DNA of 64,000 nt, from positions 1,334,412-1,398,411 of the forward strand of contig JAQFVV010006335.1 in assembly GCA_028023455.1 (NCBI GenBank), read 5' to 3'. A program made the position numbers and the translations under genes. Positions 43,560 through 57,100 of this stretch are shown one piece after another. Positions within the stretch are counted from its first letter, which is position 1. Each line of letters starts with the position of its first letter. The notes under the pieces were generated by a model. The model saw only the letters and a program-made list of their open reading frames with translations, was not told where the DNA came from and made no database searches. This stretch comes from Epiperipatus broadwayi. Lineage: Eukaryota; Onychophora; Udeonychophora; Euonychophora; Peripatidae.

Positions 43560-46500
43560 AACAACTGAGTTACATGTCAAATAATTATATAGTGTGTATG
43601 CATATATTTTGTATGGGGTGGAAGGTTTTAAGATTCTTCACTTACAGGGAGTAAATAAACTCTATATTGTTTTAACTCTGTAAATATAACTTGTAAACTT
43701 TTATATAAAATATGATACAATATTTATTATTAATCCCTTGCAATTTATGTATCGCTCCACCATGACCCCTTAGGCAGAGAAAAGAGTACTCAAAGGGCAC
43801 CTGTATCTAAACCAGAAATATATATGTAAAAATATATCTAACTGACCAAATCTGAAGGAAACAGATTTTTCTTGGTTGTTTAATTCAACACCTATTATTC
43901 AAAGCACTTTTTTGTTTCAGAATACACCCTGGGAGATAGTTAGCTACAGGAACTAATGTATTTTGAATGATGGCATACTTATTTAACACCTAAGACATTT
44001 CATAATTAGCTCAGTCTATTGTAATACAATAACAAATTATTGCTTTAATTAGTGGTAAAAAGAATTGACTGACAAAATTAAACTTAAAGATAATTTATTT
44101 AACTAGATATTTATTATTGTAAATTTAAATACTTTTATAAGAACTTAATTAATTTAGATAATGTTAATTACATATACTAACTAAGCACGCACTCTGAATT
44201 CATATAATAAAATCATATAACATAGCATTAAATAATATTACACATTTAAATAAATACATGGAATCAATATAACATATCCTAAAGCATTAACACACATGAC
44301 ATTTTAAAACATGCACATCAATAGTTTTTTATCCATGCTATGGAGTTCATTATTATTTGACTCTGGGAGGCTTCAAATTATTGCAATGGCTACTTTACTT
44401 AGACATGGAAATAAGAAAATGTTATTTATTACCTAGGATTTTAAAACATGGATACTTGCTGTTAGCTACTTCAAATGAAACTCTTCTGAACAGGTTGGGT
44501 GTAAAGCCATGTGGAGGTTTTTATGCTTATTATTTCTGTGGTACTATTCTTAAATACAGTTAGATGTGGGTGGCTTTAGATTGTTACACGGGCATCACTT
44601 TTACCAGGAAAGTTGCTGATTTTCCATTAGACTAAGGGCTGGAGCAAGATCATATATTCCTAAAAGCTGCTCAACACTGCATAGTCTCTGATTCTTAATA
44701 CAGTATAGATTGCTTGATTGATTGACTGAACTGCAATCTAAACTGATTAATTGACTGAACTGAACTGCTTGTCTGATGAAAAAACTGGACTATTTATTAG
44801 TATTTTCTTTTTTTCCATTTTGGTGTCCATCAGCTTTAGACAAGCTTTTAATCCTGTTGTTGGAGATCTTTTAATTATTGACCATTGCAAACTTGTTGTT
44901 TAGTGGATTTTGTTTAACTTAGTAGCCATCGCAGATTTGTTGTTTTTAACTCATAGCCATTGCAAATTATGTGTTACAATATACTTATCTTTCTCATTTC
45001 ACTTTATAAACATGCACATCATTTTCTTATACTATTCCTTATGTTTACAATCACACACACATTTTATTCTAACAAATCATTTAAACAAAAAAATTGTTTT
45101 TTCTTTAACTTAAAGAGATATTTTTATTTCATGTAAAGATTTATATTTTAAGCTTTTATTTTTCTTTACTATTTTAAATGAAAGATATATTTTTACTTAT
45201 TTGTAAAAGATTCATTTAAACAGCTATAGCTTTAACCCTTTCCAAGCCAAACTCTCTTCCCTGAATTATTTTTAAATTAATTTGTAAAATTTTATAAATA
45301 AATAATGGTTTTATTTCCCCCTGGGCTAACAGTATTTTTTTCTTTCTTTATTCTTAAAAACTCTAAACTTTTATATTAAACTTCCCTTTATTAAACTTTT
45401 AACTATTTATTATCACATTGAAACATTACATTGTTTTTATGAGAATTTTCTAATTTTAATAATTTTTAAACAAAATTATATATGTACAGATAAGAAATTG
45501 GTACAATATATATAAAGTTGAAACAAAAATAGAAATAAACACAGACAAAAATTTTGTAGATATTTTTTTAACTTCCCGGAATAAAATAATCATAATAAAA
45601 AATTAAATAATTTTGAATTTAAATAAAATTTTATTATAAATTAAATATTTAAAAATATTTAAATAGTTTTTTTTTTTTAATTCTGATTTTGAAATTAAAA
45701 ACAAGCAGGTTTTATGTTAGAATAGAACTAATAATTGTAAACATATTTATTATCTATTTTTAAAAATCTTAGTAGACTATACTTTGATAAAACTACAAAC
45801 TTCCTTTCAAATATAGCTTGTAATTAAAAGGGATTTGTAAAGATAGGAAAAAAACAGTTTTTAATTGATGTGCTTTTGTCACCTAGGTGACTATATAAAA
45901 GAGTTCATAAAAAGATTCATTACTTTTAGTGTTGACTAACGATATTTTTGAAAAGCAGTGGGAAAAGTTTGTTGTTTTCCAGAGCTATAGAAATTGTTAC
46001 CATGAATCAGATATAGATGAATTTGAAACAACAACCCCAGAAATGGTCTACTAGTTTACTACACTGAGTTTAGATGTAATTTGAATGAAGACCCAACCTC
46101 TTTATATCCATCTATAGTTGACATAGTTTTAGATTGCTGACCTAAAGTTCCAGTGACATCAATTGAAAACCAACACTTAGCTGATTATACCTTTCTCAAT
46201 ATAGACAATCCTGGACTACATGTGTTTTACCAAGACCAGCTAGCTCATAAGAAAAATATCTAAGCTTTATAAAATATAAATTTGTATGCAGAAAAACACA
46301 AATAAATGTATGTGGAAGTAGCATTATATACAATAGTGATGAAATTTTAAATAAGTTATTTTCAAAAATTTTTTAAAGTGACATTTAAAAATATAATTTA
46401 AAGTGTAAGTAATAATTTTACTTGGATCAAGAATAAAATAATAATAAATAAAGGATCTAATAGATGAAAGATGTTATAATTAATTGATCCATGATACTAA

Positions 46501-46924
46501 TATGTATAAGTAGAACAATATCATTTTAAATTTTATTTTGAAAAAAAAAAATCAGAAAAGAAGACTTCAAAAATCTTTTATATTAGAAAATAAAAAGAAA
46601 ATAGTCATTTAAAATGTAAGTATAAAGATATTATAATTAATGAATCAAATCTTTTTAGAGTAATGCTTTTATTATTAAAGCAATAAAATTTATGTATAAT
46701 TTCCAAATGGAATTAATTATGAAAGATATTTTTAATAATTTTATTACTTTGATAAGTTCAAATATGTTATGGTAATAAATTAATATATTGCATGTCTGTG
46801 TTTTAAGTAAATCCAGGATAAGGTGTTTGTTGTATTATATGAAATATAATTTAAAAATTTTAATGATATATATATATATATTGTATGTAATCTCATTAAG
46901 AAGTATTGTAAATCACAATGTATA
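43560..46924. other. AT-rich DNA, no gene seen
   Basis: About 3.4 kb with no supported gene or repeat family. Confidence 0.4.
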
Positions 46925-46928
46925 TTAA

Positions 46929-47674
46929 CCCTTTTCCTGCCTCCTACGAGGCTCCTCGTAGACATCTGACGTCACTCTAACTCTGCCATTTCTTATGCTA
47001 AAAAAATTGTTTGATAGGTTTTGAATAGGTTTTTAAAAGTTCTGTAAGATGGTGCCCTCTTTCGATTTATTTTACAAGTAAAAAATTAAAAAAAACACAT
47101 TTAAACCTAAACAAAGAAAGAACATCATTTGTAATTGGTTGTTAGTGAGCTCTCAGCCAAAAAAGACATTCTGATTGGCTGGAAAGAACAAAGAAACCGC
47201 CTGATCAAAGAAAATAAAGAAAAACGCTGAGATTTTCATTTCGAATTTAATTTTAAGTATTAAAAAAATATAATTTCAGAAATTAAACTATTTTTTTAAA
47301 AAATATACTAAAAAAACAAAATTATTTTCGAAAAATATTGAAGATTTTAGTAAAAATATTAAAGAAGTATTTAAAAGAAAAATTTACTTTTCTATAACGT
47401 AAAAGTTGACCTTTTTGTTTATATTATAGCTTTTATGTTGCCGAAATTGAATATTTTAGAATAAATAAATAGCAATTTATTTTTGAAAGAACTTTCATTC
47501 TCTTCATAACCTGAAAAATTAGTAATATACTTTTTATAAACGTATCTGAGTTGAATTTAATATTATAGGTGAATATGTTTTAACAATAGGCTTTGTCTTC
47601 AGTTTGTGAGTTGGCCAATTAAAAGATTTGATTTTTACCTCATACAACCAATAATATAATTAGCGGTTAAAAGG
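46929..47674 (+). mobile_element. piggyBac-like MITE, complete (copy B)
   Basis: A 746-bp element bounded by TTAA on both sides (46925-46928 and 47675-47678), the target duplication of piggyBac elements. The left end is CCCTTTTCCTGCC. The right end read inward on the minus strand is CCTTTTAACCGC, so the terminal inverted repeats are short and imperfect. It contains CTACGAGGCTCCTCGTAG, a near-perfect palindrome, just inside the left end. No open frame, so it is non-autonomous. Confidence 0.75.
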
Positions 47675-47807
47675 TTAATCAAATTCACAAGATTTAAATG
47701 TGTATAGACATATTCTAAAGACCTTAATTTGATTTTTTATTGTTATTAATAAACATGTCCTTAATTGTTAAAATTATTCCAGTAAAATTAATTCTAATTT
47801 TTTTTTA

Positions 47808-48632
47808 GAATATAATTTGCATCATCTTTTGATCATAATGACAGTTATAGATCTTATGTTCTCTGAGTCAGATTTGAGCATAATGATCTGATATCTAAAA
47901 TGGAATATATATTAGTGTTTATGGGCATCCAGGTATGATGATGATATTCCCATCATCATCATCATATCCTGGTTGGCACAAAAAGAATATTTTAAAGTTC
48001 ATGCACAACATTTTATTCAGTTTAGTATGTCTTAGAAATAAACTTTATAATTGCCAGTGCATTAATAGTACCAAGTAGCCAGAGCATTGATGATGTTCAC
48101 CATGTTTTAATATCCCAACATTATTGTTTTAATTATTATGTATTCAGATGGATGAACACTTAATTTGTGCATCCAAATTACATTTAAATAATTGTCCCAA
48201 GCTGGCAAATCCTAAATAGTTGGCCTGGTCTACAGTAGACCCATTGCAAATTCAGTAACAAGACACTGTTGATTTATTTCTTTTAATGATAAATTCATGA
48301 TGATGGATGAATATTACTTTTACTTTTGGTTAATGATGGTAGATTTATAGTTAATCATAGTTACTCTGGAAAGTTAACTGTACTGATCTCTCAGAGATAT
48401 CATGTTATTAAGATCTCATGCTCTTAGAATATATAACATTACTAATATATTTTGCGATATTAAACATTACTTACACTTAAATACTTATGTCTTATATTAA
48501 TGTTAATTACATTTATATTAAATATTGCACTTTTTCATAAATTTTAGATTTATATTTTGTTAACATGGGCTTGATGATGTTTTGCCATTATTTCAGATAA
48601 AATCTCAAGTTACCCATCCCATTATAATACAC
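47808..48632 (+). repeat. Dispersed ~800-bp repeat, copy 2
   Basis: Plus-strand copy of the element at 7965-8768. It ends at CCATCCCATTATAATACACA directly before the GATA array, while copy 1 ends at the same point next to TATATTA. No open frame. Confidence 0.75.
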
Positions 48633-48644
48633 ATAGAGAGAGAT

Positions 48645-48993
<349 letters not shown>

Positions 48994-50031
48994 CGCATTC
49001 TCATTGCTTATGCTTATATTTAGCCTTGAATTTTTTGGATGTCTTTATAATTATTGTTACACTGCTACAATAATCATTTCATATTTTATCTTAAATTATT
49101 CATAATAGTCAAATGTTATCTAAAATTATTAGTAAGTTTTTACATCTCTCAGTATGTGCACTTTACTTGATTTTACAGCATGGTTTGCATATTCTTAATA
49201 GTATATAGTTAAAAATTTCTGCTGCATGCACTGTTCTAGATATTTGTAAAGTTGATTTGACAGTGTTAAAAAAAATTCATTCTTTTTTGCTTATGTCTTT
49301 GGATAAGTCCTCAAATTACAAATATAGTTCCTCAGTGTCTGGTAATAATTTTCTCTAAATTCTGTCTTCAATACATAGTTATGATATCATCAGTTGCTTT
49401 TTCATTTTTTTCGTATTTGTCCATGAGTAGTATTTTTCTTTTTTTTTAATTATTCAACCTGATTGTGAATTTTTTTTATAACTTTTGTAGTTGACACCTT
49501 ATGTTTTTTTTAACCTGTAAATTAACTTGCTTTTAAAATAATAAAGTATTTACATTCAGATATATCTTAGACTTTCTACAACCTTCTGTCAAAAAGCAGT
49601 TTAAAAATTACAAAAACAAAGTTTAATATGTAAAATTTTAGAAAAATGTTTATAAAAAAAATATTATAATCTCCTATAAGACTGATATATTTTAAAGATA
49701 ATAATTTCTCTATGACATAAATTTTGTTTAAATGACACCTTTGCATACAAAAATATCAAAACTATCAATATTTTTTGTCAACAAATATTATATATAATTG
49801 TTTTTCTATTATGTTACAGATAAAAAAAAAAAAAAATAAAATTAAAAATATTTCAAATAAACATAATAGATATTCATCTTAACAACCATATAAATGAACA
49901 ACATGTATTTAATATTGTAGCCAGTTGCTACATAGCTGTATTAAAATAGTTGAATTGTTGTCACCATGTTCCTCAGGCTTAGAGTTATTTTATTAATGGA
50001 GAAAATAATATTTAATTTTTTTATGAATATT

Positions 50032-50032
<1 letters not shown>
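48994..50032. other. AT-rich DNA, no gene seen
   Basis: Nothing recognised. Confidence 0.4.
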
Positions 50033-50074
<42 letters not shown>

Positions 50075-50120
50075 TGATGATGATGATGATAATGATGATG
50101 ATGTTGATGATGATGATGAT
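50033..50120. repeat. (AAT)n(GAT)n tail of a minus-strand LINE
   Basis: A run of AAT units changes to GAT units at about 50072. It sits exactly at the 3' end of the minus-strand LINE and reads (ATC)n(ATT)n in that orientation. Confidence 0.85.
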
Positions 50121-51121
50121 TAAATTTATTTAGCGCACAAAACTATTGCATTAAGTCAATTACAGAATTGCACCAATAATAACTATACAATAATATACAT
50201 AAACAATATACATAAATCACTATAAATGACAAATTATTAATATGATTATATGCCATATTTTTTTATAAGATAAATAACAATTTTTTTAAAGTCTAAAGTA
50301 AAAATATTTTCATTAGTAAAATCATGATTATAGATATCAGGCGAACGAAACAAAGGTGAAAATTTTAATATGTTAGCAACAAACCTTAATATAAAATAAA
50401 GTAAATGTATAATAATAACAATAATTTCAACAGCTAACAAAACCATTTAAAGAAATACATTGTATTTTAAATATTTGATAAAATAATTGTTGCTTCCTCA
50501 ACAAATGTCTTTATATCTACAAAAAATATATGTGTCATTAAAAAATATATTATAAAAATTTGGCAGTCTGTATAATGCTGCCAAATATAAAGTTTCACAT
50601 TTATATTTATTAATACTAAATAAATTCTTATTCCTTGTATATACATGAGGAACACTTATTAATACTTTTGAAATACATTTATGTAAGAAATTTTTTTCAT
50701 GAATGATTAAATAAAAAAAATTCATATCATGAATCACTCTTCTATGAAACAAATATATACAAACATCTTTTGCATTAATTATAATAATGAATTTACTGTA
50801 TATTGACTATAATTTATCTATAGGAGATTGTTTATCCAAGTTCCATATTATTGAACCATACTCCATTATAGGAAATACAAGTGTTTTAAACAAATGTATT
50901 TTAACAAAAATATTAAAGTAATGTCCATTATGAAGAATAAGAACCATTATTTTATTGGTTTTACATAAAATATTATCCACATGAGTTGTAAAAGATCCAT
51001 TTTGATTAAACCACATTCCAAGTTCTTTATAATACTTTTTATATTCAATAGTTTCATTATTTATATAATATGATTCTACATAGTATTGAACTTTTTTGTA
51101 TATGTATATGTAACAACACAA
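50121..51121 (-). mobile_element. LINE 3' part (5'-truncated)
   Basis: The minus strand encodes the thumb and C-terminal region of a non-LTR RT: KELGMWFNQNGSFTTHVDNIL, CKTNKIMVLI, LFKTLVFPIMEYGSIIWN (51121-50807). Then in another frame it reads RRVIHDMNFFYLIIHEK, ISKVLISVPHVYTRNKNLF and KYKCETLYLAALYRLPNFYNIFF (50752-50498). The catalytic RT motifs are missing. Downstream lie about 340 bp ending GCGCTAAATAAATTTAATC and then the trinucleotide tail. It is a different LINE family from the 40.6-kb element. Confidence 0.8.
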
Positions 51122-51124
51122 GAT

Positions 51125-52352
51125 TTCTCAAGTCATGTCTCTATTATAGCACTTATTGATGATAAAGAAATGCAACTGTCCATGGAAAGAGATATACAAC
51201 ACTATGTCATCTCTATACTTTAATAACTTTAAAATATAAAAATATAATTCACATACAACAGTTTTAAACCTATCCTTAATACCTAGGATTTCATATGAAT
51301 ATTACTACTCTCCTGATTACCACCCTATCTCTTCCACACTGCATAACTCATTCAACATCATAAATATACAAACAACATTCTAAAATAACTTTCAAAACAG
51401 AAAATTAAAGAAACAATAAAAATCTAAATTCATTTCAAGGTGTTTTTTTTTAAAGATATCATGCACAAATGATCTTGATAACTGCATCAGTACTGTACAT
51501 TTTATTTATTTGTTACGATATAATTTAGAGATCAATATTATATCTTTTTCTGTATTTCAACAGATAGCATTTATAAAATTAACTTCTTAATAATTTAATG
51601 ATGTTATATAATGTATGCATATTTAAGCATTCTCATCAATTCTTTCATAAAATATTCCAGAACTATTCTTTAATACAAATCTACATAAGAATAATTAGTA
51701 AGTCAGATTCATGAGATTATATTTTGTTATTACTATTTTAAACTTTTGTAAATGAAGAACACCAGAGTATAGATTTCTATCATGGGATTTAGGGATCAGA
51801 ATATTAGTTGCATTTAACTCTTAAAGTGATAGAAAACCATCCTTGACTCATATTATTATATATGTAAATATTGATGAAGTAGATACATTATTTAGTAAAT
51901 GTTATTAAGTTGTTTTAATCTATTTGGTCTCTGTCTTGTTTTCATCTTTGTGCATTCATACTTCTAAATATGTGCAGCTAATTCCATTACACACATGCCT
52001 TTATTTATGTGTATACTGATATTGGAAATATTCTAGGAACTGCTGCAATTGATACTCACTTATATAGAAGTTCTATAGTCATTGATCTGAGTAGGCCCGT
52101 CCCAGGAGAGAGTCAAGTATGGATTCTTTCTGAGTTTGAATACTGAGGCATAATGAAGACAGAAAGGGGGTGAGATGAGGATGAACTAGCTCAAATTATT
52201 TAGATTTAATGTGTGGATATAAGACTAGCCCATTGAAGGTTGATGTCATCATGGGTTAAGTATTTCAATACATATGTATCAGCATCCTACCTGAAGATTC
52301 TAGGTCTGACTGTAGTTAGATGTGTTCCCCCTTTTGCAAGAATGACTAGTCC

Positions 52353-52353
<1 letters not shown>
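51125..52353. other. AT-rich DNA, no gene seen
   Basis: Nothing recognised. Confidence 0.4.

Positions 52354-52399
<46 letters not shown>
52354..52399. repeat. (TA)n microsatellite
   Basis: Ends at TTGAAACAGTGAG and is followed by a hairpin at 52409-52428 (GAGATTCG/CGAATCTC around TATT). Confidence 0.95.
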
Positions 52400-52400
<1 letters not shown>

Positions 52401-52401
<1 letters not shown>

Positions 52402-53900
52402 AAACAGTGAGATTCGTATTCGAATCTCAAGTTTCACCTTTTGTCTGTCGTCTCTCACTGACCGGTCTATCCCACCCAAATTTAAACTTTTTGGTATCGA
52501 ATTGTGTGTGTAACAATATTAAAAATGTATTAATATATGTAGAACTCAACATAAACACGCACACATTTCGATCTCAAATTAAACGCAATAAATACAGATA
52601 AAATAATGTAATTTAGATTCTTTCTAGTTAAATAAACTTTTGTGTAATATTAATCATTTATTTTGAATTTTATAAAGTTCGTATTTGTTGCTTAGTTTAA
52701 ATTTCGTTAAATAATAATTGTAACAAAATCTGATGCAATAATTAATTAAAGTTAAAATAATTTTATTCCCTTTTGTCTTTGAAAATTTAAAAGCATCGGT
52801 CAGTGATAGATAATAAATTAATTATAGCAAAATTCCTAGAAAAATGTAATTAACGAATGTAAAGAAAAACAAACAATAGACAGCAAATTTCTTTCTAATT
52901 AAAACCAGCAGAGCATTGATTATCCTGAGGGCAAGATAAATAAAACCTAAAAATATCTCAACAGAAAAATTAAAAGATTAAGATAAGAAGAGGAGGCCAT
53001 CTTAGACTTGCTAAAGATTGGGACTTGAATTTTAGCTTTGCTCTCGAGTGGAGCGTTTAAAAATATCTTAAATAAATTAATACTGCAAGGTATGACCGAG
53101 TAAGCACCGAAATTATTCTCCATCGGAAGATGGCCCACTATATGCTGAGCTTCACCTTGCCCATCATAAAAACACCAAAATGATCTGCTGCCTGAAATAA
53201 ATAAGAAAGCCGCTGCTGTTAAAAATCAATAAAACAACATGCCCAGGACAAGAAAGAAAATTTCTAATTACGAACAATCTGCTATTAAACCAATGGACGA
53301 AAACAACTTATAAAACAGGTACCTGTGTTTATGTATTCCAACTTATAGAGTACTCTAGTAATAATAAGCTATAGCTCATCCCCTATTATTTGTATAACTT
53401 CTAAATGTAAAAAATTGTAAATTTGTGAAACTAAAACTTAAGAATTCATGTAATCTGTAAACTTCTCGCATAATCTAGCTTACCCTCCCTCTATCACTTC
53501 TTAGGTGTGTATTTCTTAAATCTATATTTTATTTATAATTATCATTGAAATATTACCTTCTCATAATTGTTTTAGTTTTAAAGCTAAATCCATAATCGCT
53601 CGAACAGTGAATGCGTGTCGAATTGTCATTAATATTGCTTTTATAAATAACTTAAATTTCATATAAATCGACACGCATTCAAAGAATCAGTTATGGTAAT
53701 GCAGGGTCGACTACTCCGTAATAGCTGGCATACTAGCTATAATAATTCCCTTGTTAGATATTTTTATTATTAAATGTTAATGAATAATTATGTAAATTTC
53801 ATTTCTTTGAGAGTCACCAATTTTCTTTCAGTCAAAGTTGATAATGTTGGGCCGAGTTTGAAATCTCATTAAATGTTACCGCAATCTTTTAGACATTATA
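52401..53900. other. Less AT-rich DNA, no gene; one foldback
   Basis: Base composition is more even than the surrounding DNA. A 14-bp inverted repeat (TGAATGCGTGTCGA, 53608-53621 and 53668-53681) encloses a 46-bp loop. No open frame longer than ~65 codons and no known domain. Confidence 0.45.
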
Positions 53901-53917
53901 TATGTGTTATGTTTTGA

Positions 53918-54190
53918 AGCCCCGATGGCTCATTCCACGCCGGGAATACTCCGGATTCTCCATGGTTGAATTAACCCCAGTCGTCCTACGCAAGCGGACA
54001 TGATCAATGTTCCCGTAGGGCTTGACGACCGTCACGCAGCCAGCTGGCAAATTGCGACACGGACCGCTTGTCCCTGGTTATGCTATTGTGACACCTTACC
54101 TCTTCAGGTCGAGGCAGAGACCAACCCAAAACCCTTATAACTTATTCACGGTCTTGCAGTTTTAGCGCTGCCATTTTACATCGCCCTTCT
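53918..54190 (+). repeat. GC-rich island with tRNA-like head
   Basis: About 270 bp of clearly higher GC. It begins GCCCCGATGGCTCATTCC (A-box-like), followed by the perfect stem CCGG-GAATACT-CCGG and ATGGTTGAATTAACCCC (B-box-like), in the order and spacing of a tRNA-derived SINE head. Only one copy is visible, the anticodon loop is atypical and the end is undefined, so this is a suggestion only. Confidence 0.35.
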
Positions 54191-57100
54191 AAAGCATACC
54201 ACGTGTTCTTTTATATTAGTTTATTATTCTCTCCATCACTCCACCTCGGCAGTATCTTCGTCATATACTCTCAAATAAATGTTTGCCCTTAGTCATAAAA
54301 TAAAGATTTTTATTAAATAAATGTATGTCCGCCATTACTGATCACTCTGGCAGTGCAAAGTATCAATTCCTTACAGCACGCATTAGAAATACACACTCGA
54401 GAACCCTGGGTAGCTGGATTATGCCTTCCTATAAATAAATGCTCCTAATAAAGAAATGTATTTTCTATATATAATATTGCCAATTAAATATTGAAACTCT
54501 TAATTTAAAAATATGATCAATAACCTTACTAATGTTGTCTTTTATTAAAAATGTAAATAAATAATTTTAACTATACGTCTGTAGTTAAGTTTTCATTTAT
54601 TCGATGACCATTATATATATTTCCTCGATTATATGTGTTAGTTAATATTCGTTTGATTGTTGGCCAACTCGGAAACAAAACCCATGAATCTCGTGCATCT
54701 CCCTGACTACCGTGCCTAAAGAAGTGTTTACTTATGTCGCATCAGAGGCATTATTCCGTAGATTGTATTGTGGAACCGATAAACTATGTTCAAACTCAGT
54801 ATTACCGGTGGCTTCGCTACTCGATGGTGCTGCTGTTCTGTGTGGTGGTCGAATTCTGCAATATGTTAACGAGATACACGTGTTTTGACTGTTACAATAT
54901 ATATATATATATATATATTGTATCAGTTTGATTATGTTTATCAAGTTGATTTATTGTGTAAATTTGGCATCATAACTTTAGGACATTTTGTTTAGTCACA
55001 AATAATCATAAAATAGATATCACAGTGTTATGCAAACTAAATTAGTATAAAAAATGTAACTTTTGGAAGCAATCTATTAATGAATCTATATTGATGCAAA
55101 TTTTTATGATACTATGGCATTTACAATAGCAATATTAACATTAAAGATTCCTTGATCCATTAATAGCTGCATTAAAAAATGTTTAAGCAAATGACTTGTA
55201 CTTATTCTTTCAGTTGACTGCAAACATCAAATATCCTTATGAGCACCATTTTTTATTATTATTTAGTGACATAAAAACTGTTCATACTTAAAAAAAATAA
55301 TTGAATACTAAATGTATATATACTTTTTCATTTATATTTAAGCATTGTGACAGTGATACTACACCCATATATCATTTATATTGTCTGGATTTGAATCCAG
55401 GTGACTAAATATGAAAATTATTTCATCATATATGGATTTTTCTTAAATCAAAACAGTCCATAGCAATGTAGATACCCATTCAGCATAGATTAAAAATCAC
55501 TATTCATCACTTATTAACTAAAGAATAAAACTATGATGTGAAAACACTCCAATCTCATTTATTTGTCCATTGATATTTCTACTAAGTGTTTTCGGCTTCA
55601 TTGTTTCAGCATAAAGATTGTGAAGCAGAAGTAAATTTAAAATGTCTGGTTCAAATTAATTATGCTTTAATGAGAATGACACTAATTAAAGACAAATTAA
55701 AGGTTGTTACTTATTTAAAAAAAATTCATTAAAATATTGTGATTATGTATAAGTTCAATTGATATTTTTAAAGAATATCATTGTTAATGCAATTGGTTGC
55801 CATGCTTTAGTCCAGGAATTTTTTTAATAATTATTTTAATAGAGGATTTACAAAATAACTTGGCAGATTTTTTTTTTATGCTGCAATTTTGAAGCCAACT
55901 CAAATTTTGGTTAATAAATGCTAGACTATGTATCTTTAGTTTGAAAATAACCTCTCTCCATTATAACCATATAGATTGTTCAGGAAGCTATAAAAATAGT
56001 AACAAGCTATCTTTCTGCGCATTGTGGCATCAAACCTATGATTTAGATTTAATTCAATATTTTTAGGTAGTCTTAGAGCTTATGCAACCATCTTTACTCA
56101 GAAGTGTGTGTAATTATTTACATTTCGTCTCCATACAACGATACAGATTATACAAACACTTTGAAAATTTTAATCGAATGTGTGAAGTAATTTCATTCAT
56201 AAGAATACTTCTCATACTTGTAAAACCAACCTTAAATAACTCTTTTATGTATAACAATATATATATACACACACATATTATTTTTCATATACATTTAATA
56301 CATTACCAAAAGCTTTATTTGCTAGTGTGTCAGAGTTTAGTTACTATAAAAAAAAATATATAAATCGTATTTTTGTTATTACTACTGACCTTTAAATGTA
56401 CTCTAAATGTTTTTCAAATAAACATAACAAAAAAAAAGTCCATTAAATCGAATTATCCATTCTCAGCAAAAATAGAACAGAATTTCAAGCTGAAATAATA
56501 ATTCAATTTTCTTGAACAATTATCTGCAGTAAATACTCTGGGGGTGAGGATTGGATAAATTTATTTGTTGAAATTCTGGAAAATGAATATTACAAAATTA
56601 TCATTTACTTTTAAATTTCAGGAGAAATTAATTTATTAAATAGTTCAAGCTGAATTAAGTATATAAATAAGTAATTGCATTAGTTTAATAAACTAAATGT
56701 GTACAGTGCATAGATATGAAAACTTTTCCTCCCCCTTTACAATACACACACACGCACACTCACATATATTATGTTATTTTAAATGTTATTAGTGCTACAT
56801 ATGAGAAACGTTATATGAATAACTGATAGCTATTACTAAACTTAATATTATTATCATGTTATTGAAAGATAATAAAATACTAAGATTAATAGTAAAGTGC
56901 ACGTAATATATATATATATGGATATCTCCATGAGATAAAGAATGTATGTGTATACATAGCACAGTAAATATATTCAAATATAATAAATATAAAAATATAC
57001 ATTTTAATGTGCTTTGAGGAACATTATATAAAATTTCAGCCAGGAACATTTTCCATAGTTTTTATGAAGTAAACGTAAGTATTTAAAAAAAAAAAAGATT

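Noticed and set aside
54734-54944. Overlapping 65- and 70-codon frames near GC-richer DNA
   Set aside because: Both strands are open, both run into a TA tract, and the minus frame ends abruptly; a resemblance to LTR-element residues (YNLRNN) is too slight.
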